Shown here piece by piece: positions 49,748 through 57,847 of a stretch of 64,000 bases of DNA (the stretch's first letter is position 1; the number at the start of each line of letters is the position of its first letter). Below the pieces are notes generated by a model. It saw only the letters and a program-made list of their open reading frames with translations. It was not told the DNA's origin and searched no databases. This stretch comes from Aphelocoma coerulescens (taxonomy: Eukaryota > Chordata > Aves > Passeriformes > Corvidae). The stretch is from the NCBI RefSeq assembly GCF_041296385.1, contig NC_091014.1, positions 12,437,578-12,501,577 of the forward strand, read 5' to 3'. Made by a program: the position numbers and the translations under genes.

Positions 49748-51769
49748 TTCCTGGTTCTGGTGCATGTTGCTCCCTTCCGGTGAGTATGTTCCTGAGGTCC
49801 CTTCAAGAGGATCAGTCATACTATCATTCTGGTATCGTCTGGAGTTCTGTGTGCGAGAGACCGGAGCAATGTTGACTCTAGATGCGCTTCTTGTGGTATT
49901 TGTCCCTCTCTTTAGTTCACGTACCCTGGCTGCTAAGGAGGAGGTGGGTTTTCCATGCCACTTACTCATGTCTTCTCCATGTTCCTGAAGGAAAAACCAG
50001 AGATTACCTCGTGGGGTGTATCCTCTCTCCCTGGTTGGGGGACGCCGGCTCCTAATGGCAGAGACTCTTGTTGGTTCTGGCGAGATCTGGTAAATCTCTT
50101 CCTTAAGTTCCTCTTTCAATTTCTGATGGCCTTCTTCAATCAAACTCCGGACTTGCTCAGCCAAAAGACTTGTTTCCACGGATGAGACATGGGTGCGAAA
50201 CGGGGCTGTGACGGTGTCCTCGTAAATCCTCAGTTTGTTCACCAGGACGCCCACCCTGTCCTCGCCTTCCCTCCATTGCAGCGTTGCCAGGTAACGGGAG
50301 TATATCTCTGGTCCAAGGCGTGCGAACCTCAACCACATCTGTGACGTGCACTGGACACCATCTGGGCTCTTAGGAAATCTTTCGTCTTCTGAGAAAATGA
50401 TCTCCAGCACAGCCAATTCCCTCAGGCACCGGATACCTTGTTCCATTGTGCTCCATTTCCCTTGGTGCACCTGGAGGTCTTCTTTACAAAGGTACCTGTC
50501 CCTGACACTTGTAAGCAGTCGCCGCCAGAGGCTGAGAGTTTCTTGGGTTCTCCCAATCCCCTGGTCAATGACCACATCCCGGGACAGAGATCCCAGCTGC
50601 CTCGCCTCACTTCCGTCCAGAATGGTGTCATTGGCTGCAGCGTCCCAAATGCGGAGCAGCCAGGTCAGGATGGACTCGTTCGTCTGGCGCGTGAATTCCC
50701 TCCGCAGGTCACGCAGCTCACCCAGGGATAGTGACCGAGTGATGATCTCCGGCTCTGCCTCTTCTGCTGGGTGCGAAGGTCCTGCTGCATCCTCGTCAGT
50801 CACTATGCGGACTGACTTGCTTTTTGATTTCTTCTTCTGAACGGGGGCAACTGCAATCGGTTTAGGCTGTTCTGGTTCAGTGACAGTTTGTGTGGAGATG
50901 CTTACAGCTCCTTTGGTTTTTTCCTTCTCTGTGTCAGTCTGGATGGACATGGACGCTGTGGTCTTGTGTCTGGGTTCTTTCTCCTCTGTGTCAGTCTGGA
51001 TGGACATGGACGCTGTGGTCTTGGGTCTGGGTTCTTTCTCCTCTGTGTCAGTCTGCGTGGACATGGACGCTGTGGTCTTGGGTCTGGGTTCTTTCTCCTC
51101 TGTGTCAGTCTGCGTGGACATGGACGCTGTGGTCTTGGGTCTGGGTTCTTTCTCCTCTGTGACAGTCTGCGTGGACATGGACGCTGTGGTCTTGGGTCTG
51201 GGTTCTTTCTCCTCTGTGACAGTCTGAGTAGAGATGGATGCTCTCACTTTGCTTTTGGTTCCTTTCTTCTTTGCGACAATCGGTGTAGACATTGTGCTTG
51301 TTGCTTGGCTCCTTTTTTTCCTCTCATCCTGAGGATGCTGTGCCATAGCTCTGATCCTAAGCATAGTGTACACAGTGCAGGTCATGGAGAAAAAAGAGAA
51401 AAGAACTGCCAAAAAGATTATGCCATCCTTAACATCCACAGGGAACTCAATATTTTCAAAAACTGCTGTGTCCGGTCTGAAAGGCTGGAAAAAAACATTC
51501 TTTAATCCTCCCCCCAGGGGCTGAGTATGATTGTTGAGGCCCCAGATGTAGCAGCCTAAAGTAGGACAGGCAGACAAAGTTGAGTATATATTCCGAATTA
51601 TGTTCATTGTCTCGGAGGTTATCATGCAGTAGGCATAATGCACTAATAAAGCAAATTTTATACCATACCCTGGTCTACACAGGAGCATTACAATCGGCAG
51701 ATAGGTCCCCATGTGCGGAAAAATATAGAGAGCTAGGTACAAGACCCATGTAAGCATGTTGAGCACCAT
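49745..51769 (-). CDS. gag: ERV-L-type Gag with N-terminal membrane segments and a 19-residue repeat array
   Basis: The frame is 683 codons from a TTG at 51796. The first ATG is at 51769 (residue 10), with a second at residue 14, so I take 51769, giving 674 residues. Numbering below follows the 683-codon frame. Residues about 11-28, 32-58 and 124-147 are strongly hydrophobic and probably cross or enter a membrane, unusual for Gag. Residues 155-190 are basic. Residues 194-288 are five tandem 19-mers with STQT or SIQT cores. Residues 320-330 are Lys-rich. Residues 355-535 look like the helical capsid-type region of ERV-L Gag. Residues 540-570 could form a coiled coil, and 575-655 are Arg-rich. 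No CCHC zinc knuckle is present, as in foamy viruses. It ends at an amber codon in frame with pol. The capsid-like identification is family knowledge; the membrane and repeat functions are inference. Confidence 0.88.
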   Translation of the reverse strand: MVLNMLTWVLYLALYIFPHMGTYLPIVMLLCRPGYGIKFALLVHYAYCMITSETMNIIRNIYSTLSACPTLGCYIWGLNNHTQPLGGGLKNVFFQPFRPDTAVFENIEFPVDVKDGIIFLAVLFSFFSMTCTVYTMLRIRAMAQHPQDERKKRSQATSTMSTPIVAKKKGTKSKVRASISTQTVTEEKEPRPKTTASMSTQTVTEEKEPRPKTTASMSTQTDTEEKEPRPKTTASMSTQTDTEEKEPRPKTTASMSIQTDTEEKEPRHKTTASMSIQTDTEKEKTKGAVSISTQTVTEPEQPKPIAVAPVQKKKSKSKSVRIVTDEDAAGPSHPAEEAEPEIITRSLSLGELRDLRREFTRQTNESILTWLLRIWDAAANDTILDGSEARQLGSLSRDVVIDQGIGRTQETLSLWRRLLTSVRDRYLCKEDLQVHQGKWSTMEQGIRCLRELAVLEIIFSEDERFPKSPDGVQCTSQMWLRFARLGPEIYSRYLATLQWREGEDRVGVLVNKLRIYEDTVTAPFRTHVSSVETSLLAEQVRSLIEEGHQKLKEELKEEIYQISPEPTRVSAIRSRRPPTRERGYTPRGNLWFFLQEHGEDMSKWHGKPTSSLAARVRELKRGTNTTRSASRVNIAPVSRTQNSRRYQNDSMTDPLEGTSGTYSPEGSNMHQNQE
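50930..51214 (-). repeat. Five tandem 57-bp units inside gag
   Basis: Units begin at 50930, 50987, 51044, 51101 and 51158, each exactly 57 bp, with only a few base differences. The start of a diverged further unit lies on the right from 51215, and another diverged one on the left. Each encodes TEEKEPRPKTTASMSTQTD or a near variant. The phase is kept at 19 codons, so copy number can vary without breaking the frame. Confidence 0.95.
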
Positions 51770-51827
51770 AGTGAGTAGATGGCTTCTACAATACAAAATT
51801 GTAATTCTGACTTTTCTCAGCAGCCTA

Positions 51828-51845
51828 GCCCCACGTTGGGCGCCA
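51828..51845 (-). promoter_or_regulatory. Primer-binding site, tRNA-Lys1,2 type
   Basis: On the minus strand TGGCGCCCAACGTGGGGC lies five bases after the 5' LTR. It matches the 18-nt complement of the tRNA-Lys1,2 3' end used by spumaviruses and several betaretroviruses. Mammalian ERV-L elements were named for a leucine primer, so this lineage differs. Confidence 0.92.
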
Positions 51846-52142
51846 AATTATGTGCTAGTTTGAAAACAAACCAGTGAGAGGCACCAAGTCAGAATAACAA
51901 TTTAATGGAAATTAAAGAAAAGGAAAAGAAAGTAAAAGAAAACACTGACAGAGTCAAGATACAACCTGAGTCCCTGTTAGGCAGGGTAGTGGTAGCAGTC
52001 TGGTGGAATGGTGGCTGCAATCCTCTGAAGTGGTGATCCTGTAGTAGAAGGGGTCTGCTCTTCCTCAGAAAATCCAGCGGTGGCTGTGTAGCTCCTGTCC
52101 TCTGGAAATCCAGTGGAGTCCCTTTGATGCTCAGAGTCCCAG

Positions 52143-52148
52143 TTATAT
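52143..52148 (-). promoter_or_regulatory. TATA-like box of the 5' LTR
   Basis: ATATAA on the minus strand, about 55 bases downstream (in sense) of the enhancer-like repeats. It is the best TATA candidate in the LTR; transcription would then start around 52110-52120. Inferred from position and sequence only. Confidence 0.5.
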
Positions 52149-52203
52149 CCATGATGGGATGCTTGGTTCCTCCCTCTGGGTGGAGCATCTCACAATGGGG
52201 TAA

Positions 52204-52330
52204 TGAGTCATGAGGCCAGGTGTTGATTAGGCTCGTTAACAGAAGATAGTCCAGAGGGAGTTATTTCTGAGTCATGCAGCAGGACAATGATGGGCCATTA
52301 ACAGAAAGATAGTCTGGGGGGAGGAGGCAA
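52204..52330 (-). promoter_or_regulatory. Tandem enhancer-like duplication in U3 with AP-1 motifs
   Basis: Two diverged units of about 64 bp start at 52204 and 52268 with the same TGAGTCATG, which contains the AP-1 consensus TGAGTCA. Both also share TTAACAGAA(A)GATAGTC near their ends. Tandem enhancers upstream of a TATA-like box are typical of retroviral U3. The same arrangement is at 46252-46378 in the 3' LTR. Confidence 0.7.
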
Positions 52331-52399
52331 GGAGACACTGCCCCACCTGATTTCAACAGCTCATGAGGATGGTAATAGAATACACCTCAACCCAGGACA

Positions 52400-52404
52400 A
52401 GGAT
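52400..52404. repeat. Target-site duplication, right copy
   Basis: AGGAT directly after the right LTR, identical to 45894-45898. Confidence 0.93.
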
Positions 52405-52649
52405 ATAAATAAAAAGGCTAATATAAAAGATATAGCTGTTGTGGGTGTTTGTTCAGAAAGTAGACAGCAACAAATCAGGCAAGGATTTTAGTAAATCTTC
52501 AACAGGTTTTCTGTGTGCTGATATGTACAGTTATCTGAATAGGTCTTCCTAGTGCAGCAGACCATGAACTGAAGGTGTTCCTATTAATTTAAACTGGATC
52601 ATCTAACTCAACATACTCCTGCCAGAAGCACACTGCAATAATCATAAAC

Positions 52650-53041
52650 CATAGAATGGTTTGGGTTGGAAGGGAACATAAAGATCATCTCATTCCAATC
52701 CCCCTTCCATGGGTAGGGACACTTTTTACTAGACTAGGTTGCTCAAAGCCCCATCAAACCTGGCCTTGAAGACTGCCTGGAGATGGGGAGTCCACAACTT
52801 CTCTGGACAACCTGTTCCAGTGCCTCACCACCCTCACAGCAAAGAATTTCTTCCTTATCTCCAATCTACACCTGCCCTCTTCTCTCCTTCAGGCTGAACA
52901 GCCCCAACTCTCCGAGCCTGTTTTCATAGCAGAGGTGCTCCAGCCCTCGGATCATCTTTACGACCCTCCACTGGACTCATTTCAGCAGGTCCACGCCCTC
53001 CTTATGCTGGAGGTCCCTGAGGCACACACAGCTCTGAAAAT
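52650..53041 (-). mobile_element. CR1 LINE 3' end, minus strand
   Basis: The left end has the CR1 3' terminus in reverse (CATAGAATGGTTTGGGTTGG, then AAGATCATCTCATTCCAA). The rest follows the CR1 C-terminal and 3' UTR order, including CTGTTCCAGTGCCTCACCAC and CAGGCTGAACAGCCCCAACT. Truncated at about 53041. It is moderately diverged, with no intact frame. Confidence 0.9.
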
Positions 53042-55895
53042 AGTTTTGCAATAAAGGAACTATGTTTGAGTCATACATGGGTCACTACAGAAACATTTTT
53101 ACAAAATGTTACCAGCTAATGGTAGCAGTGCAGAACACCTTGATTTGAAAGTAATTCTTTCTGCCAGAAACTTCTGTAGAAAAAAAGCTGGGCTTAAGCT
53201 TTGAAGAAGAGGTTAGAAGTTAAGGAACTGGAGAGATGACTTACTAGAATTCATACATATTTTATTTCTTTTAATACCTCACTTTTCACCCCACCAAAAC
53301 AGCTTCTAATGGATTCTCAAGTCTCTAGAGATTATTTTTAACATTATTTTTTGATAGAATAAAGTGCATCCATATGTCTCCTTTATTGAATGTTCCTAGT
53401 GCTCTCTGGAAAACAGCACTTCTGTTGACAGCAATACTTTTTTGCCTTATGTTCTTTTTTCAATTAAACATTTTGGAACAGCAGTCCATAAAGATTTAGC
53501 CTTAAATTCTGATTCTGGATGCACTGCTATATAATGTGCAGATTTGACATTTCATTAAATGTCTGAAAAGGGTGAATGGAAAGATCCTACTTTCTATGTC
53601 ACTTAATCACTGTTGATTCTTCAGTAGGGTAAGGAATCAAAGTGATATTCTTAGTACAATACAAGAAAAACTTTATAAGCTCATTCACTTCCCACATGGT
53701 ATTGTAAAACAAAGTTTAAAATAAATACTTTTGATCAATACTTTAGCAAATTTTTGTTGATAGTTTGGCTAAGAAGTTGACTGTCCCAGCATGAAATCTA
53801 ATTAGGAATTATGCCAAAATGTTTGGGGTGGATGGAAATCCATGGGAAGGAGTGGCGAGGCTGTTGGTGGAAAGTTTGCAAGTGGACTGCAGGCAATCTT
53901 ACAAGACACTGTGTTCTAAATGCTAGTGTTGTGTTTTCCTGCATCAGTCTAGGATAATTTTTTTTCCCCTTTCTCCTTTATGATTCTACTTCTCTTTTAC
54001 CCTCTCTAAAAGCATGTCTACATTGTTAGTCACTGTATTAATTGCTGAGGGAGACCAAATGACTAGTTCAGACTGGATATCTGACTCTTAGATAGCTAAA
54101 GATGAATCATATTTGTTCTATGGCATCATTTAATTTATCCCCAGTAAGTGAGGAATGGAAAATTAGTGGAGCTGGGAGAGTCATGAATCCTTCAGCTTCA
54201 GTGGTTTAGATGCTTTCAACTTTTATTTTCCCATTCCAGTATCTGTAGCATTAATTCCCTGACAATTCAAAACATCAGGGAGGCCTTTAAGAAATTAAAA
54301 TCTGAAAGCAAATGAAAGCAAGCAGTGTATGATGGTGAAAATGGATGAGGAGTAAGCAAGGAAGCCATATTTACTCTTTCCTTCTTGAGACTTTTAAATG
54401 CAACACCTGGAAATGAAATTTGGTACTTCCTTGCTCAGGCATACCAGCACTGGAAACAAACAAAAATTCCTTGTTGAGAAACAGGCTCAAAAAGTCCTAA
54501 AACATCTGTCTCTCTTATAAGCTTTTTCTAAGGGAATGAGAGTTCATATTTCTTTGAGAAAGGATGTGTCAAAATGCCTGTCTTTAAAATGCAGACAATT
54601 ATTTTCAGCAAAGAGCATTTTGTGTGGTATCTAGTTTGGAATGTAAAAATTAACATACCAATCACAAAGGATTGAAACTTTATGAAAGTCAGGGCAAAAA
54701 CTGATGCATTTCTAAAGCACTGAAAATTCTGAAGGACGGAGGAAGGCATCTTGAGGCCTTGAGTGATTAAAACTTCCAGCCACAGTGCTTACAAGCAAGA
54801 GAAGCTCACACAAAATATACAAAATATACAAAATAGGCTAGAGTATCATGAATTTTACATGTCCTGTTTTGCCATAAGAATCAGTTCAGAGAAGTGGAAC
54901 TTTAGTTGGCCAGGTCATCAGTGTTTCAGATGCAGGAAGACATCAGAGCACCTGTTCATCCTAGAAGAGCTTGGTTATGGAAAAGGTCTTAGTTATGGAA
55001 AAGGCGTGAGTGATGTACCATACCCATCATTACAGAAATGTGCCATAGCTTAGGGCATGATGTAGGAAAAGTAGAGAAAGCTTATTGTTACTGTAAGCTG
55101 AGAGAATTTGAGAGAAAACTAAGAATTATCATGTTGGATAAGCAATGATCTGCTCTGTGGACACTGACTGCTATACCTTCCATTTTTGAGGGACTTATAT
55201 CTGCAGAAATGAACAATGTGAAAATGAAATGATACTTTATTTGAAGAATCATGTTAAGTAGAATGACTAATATAATCCCATCAAGCAAACTGGTGTCCTG
55301 TCTTCTGTTGTGTGCCAAAAGGGGTTTGGAAATTTCAACATGTATCTTGCGTTCATTAGAATAATATGAGAATAATTTTCTCATTATTTTGTCCTGCTCA
55401 TCAGCAATACATATTCTCTTCTGTAAGTGGAGCAGCTATTGAGCCATCAACAGAGTGCTTTGGGGAGAGGGAGGGGCAAGCAACCTAGCTGTGATAACAT
55501 TTGCCTTAGCTAAAGGAGTGTTGTAAATAACATCCCTAGAGTGCAAGAAGAATGTTAATGTCAGACAATTAAGCCATCAGAAGCAGTGAAATGCCAGTTA
55601 ATATGACATTATTAACTATTGAATAGTGTTAAATGTCCCTTGTGCACAGGTATCTCTTGATATTCCTTAATGGTATGATTGCTTACAGTTTATCACTTCA
55701 TATTGTATAACGTCACACATTTTTCTTCTCCAGCATCAGACCTGTCTCTGTTGATAAACATGGGCAATAATAGAAGAATTGTTAATAATAAAAAGGAGGT
55801 AATTTTCTATTAGCCTTCCCATATGTGTACAATTGAAAGTAAGACTTGAAATATTTTTATTCTCATTTTAAATTTGTTCAAATATATACTAGAGA

Positions 55896-55915
55896 AAAAC
55901 AAACAAACAAACAAA
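55896..55915. repeat. (ACAA)n microsatellite
   Basis: About five units of ACAA. Confidence 0.85.
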
Positions 55916-56924
55916 TGAGGGGTGGGAAATCTCAGTGATGAGTACACCTGAAAGCACCTATTTTCTCATCAAATTGCAGTTTCCTATTTTCCTAAATTTC
56001 AAAGATTTAAGAAAACACTTTTTCAGTAATAACAATAAATGTGAATCTACCATAATATCTTTGCGCTGTAAAATTCCGAGTTTGTTTTGCATCGTAATGC
56101 AATTCCCAATTGAGGGATATCAGTACCTATAGTCTTTAGGCAAGTAGGTGACAATTATGAAAATATATGAGTAAATGCAAATTAAAATTTTTAGAGATAT
56201 TTGTGCAGAAAAGTGCAAGTACAATTTTCATATAAGAAATAATGTTTAAGACTTCATTGTTATTTCTTGCAAGCATTTTTGTTTGTTTTAACATACTCTA
56301 ACTTTTCTTCTGCAGTTTTATCTTGCAATGCCAAAGTTATTTAGTCCAGATCACAAAAAATATGTACATGTCCACCTTCTATTTTAGTGGCTGACTTTGA
56401 AGTCATAGTAAAACCTTTATCTTTCCAAATAGCCCTTAGAGCATGTTTCTTACTGGTCACCTGTGCCATTTAATGGTATGATTGATGGTTTTAATAAAAT
56501 AGTTCCTATTCTTTTATTGTGATTTTCCTATTTCTCCTAAATAGTTGTGTTGAATCCTCTCTTTTTCTGTGTCCTGTGACAGCCTATTTCATTACCATTA
56601 AAAACTTTCTTGTTCTGATACTGAAATACTGTGAGATACACAGGGTTCTATAGGCACTGTGAAGAAATGAGAGGCTTTTCAGAAGAGCCAAGAGTTTATT
56701 TCAGTTGGTTCTTCTAAAGAGACATCAAATTTCCTTCAGTTACTGTGGTGGTACAGTCATGGGTGCTCTGTGGCTCTTGGTGAGGCAGTGAGGGGTCTGT
56801 GTCTAGCTCTGCTCTTATCTTGATATGTGCTGTAGACAAATTAGAAATAAGTTGCAGGGAAAAACATCCAAGGGATATAAAACCAGAGAAATTCATTCCC
56901 TCTGTTTTTTAGCTCAACATAAAC

Positions 56925-56992
56925 AGGAAAAAAAGAAAAAAGAAGAAGAAAAAGAACAAGAAAAGAGAAAGGAGGAAGGAGAAAGAAAGTGA
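56925..56992 (+). repeat. Polypurine (GA-rich) tract
   Basis: Nearly 70 bases of A and G on the plus strand with a single C, low complexity. Such tracts can adopt triplex-type structure, but nothing here shows function. Confidence 0.85.
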
Positions 56993-57754
56993 TTTAATTT
57001 GCAACATAAACTTTTTTTCATGGAGCAGTTACGGATATTTCATTGTTGAAGGGAAAGAGGAGTACTCTAGCCAAGGACTGGAAACAGAAGTCAGAGACAT
57101 TCTGATTATAATTAAGGCATACACTTTTAAGAGTAAGGCCAACAAAATCACCAAAGAAAGAGGGGAGGGTCTCCAGCTTTTCTCATCTGGAAACAGCTGT
57201 AGCAACATGAATTAATAGGCTTAGTACAGGGGTCACTGTATTGGTTGAAATAGCATATCCTGCAACATGTGGGAGGTGAGACTAAAGGATTTAAAAGCTT
57301 TTTCTGACCTTGAACATCAAGCATTAGTATCTGTAATCTTAAAATATTACTGCATACCTTTGCTTATGTTTGGAGTGGTTTTTGATCTTTCCAAATCTGC
57401 AGCCATCAAATGACAGATATGATGTCTCTATGTTATGCTTTTAAATTCACCACATTTGTGATGCAGAAATTCAGAAAAAGTAATTTGCCTTAAAACATAA
57501 AATAAGTAATCTTAAGACTGTTTCATGCTCAGTTCCATGTTTAGAGACATAAATATTGCTCAGTGACATTTTTCTAACCCAATCATTGTTTCAGTAGCCT
57601 TTGGCAGCCTGGCTAGTTTGAATCTGAAACTCTGAATAAATTATTTATAATATCCAGCATTTTTCTTGTTTGTGGTGTAGTAGTTGGCTGCTATCCCAAA
57701 ATGCATCCCTTTTGCCTTTGTAGTATTCTATTTTTGGTACAGATTAATACAAGG

Positions 57755-57801
57755 AATAATAATAATATTAATAATAAATATAATAATAATAATAATAATG
57801 T

Positions 57802-57845
<44 letters not shown>
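57755..57845. repeat. Compound (AAT)n-(GAT)n microsatellite
   Basis: An interrupted AAT/ATA block (57755-57799) is joined to an uninterrupted run of about 14 GAT units (57803-57845). One frame reads as a methionine run and the opposite strand as a histidine run; neither is a credible gene. Confidence 0.95.

Positions 57846-57847
<2 letters not shown>

Larger units (their letters stand above)
45899..52399 (-). mobile_element. Full-length ERV-L-type endogenous retrovirus (young provirus)
   Basis: A 6501-bp provirus read on the minus strand: 5' LTR, tRNA-Lys1,2 primer-binding site, gag, in-frame amber codon, pol, purine-rich tract, 3' LTR. The LTRs are both 549 bp and I found no difference between them, and the flanking AGGAT duplication is perfect. 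Both long frames are intact. The pol order PR-RT-RH-IN, the YIDD reverse-transcriptase motif, the absence of env, the 5-bp duplication and the capsid-like Gag segment all point to ERV-L/class III, the spumavirus-related group. Pol ends without a dUTPase, unlike some mammalian ERV-L. Identical LTRs imply little time since insertion, so it may be polymorphic in the host population. Intactness by eye does not prove activity. Confidence 0.95.
51851..52399 (-). repeat. 5' LTR of the provirus
   Basis: 549 bp with TG...CA ends. It reads the same as the 3' LTR throughout. In this copy the TATA-like box, enhancer-like duplication and ATTAAA fall at 52143-52148, 52204-52330 and 51901-51906. Confidence 0.95.

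Noticed and set aside
50930..51214. Possible CRISPR-like array because of regular repeats
   Set aside because: Units are directly adjacent with no unique spacers, lie in frame inside gag, and the context is a vertebrate genome.
46665..51505. Many plus-strand frames opposite gag and pol, up to 205 codons
   Set aside because: They are antisense shadows of intact gag and pol. The longest lies over the 57-bp gag repeats and inherits their periodicity.
51889..52188. 99-codon open frame inside both LTRs (also at 45937-46236)
   Set aside because: It overlaps the promoter, R and U5 parts of the LTR and has no domain. Its presence in both copies follows from LTR identity, so it is no evidence for coding.
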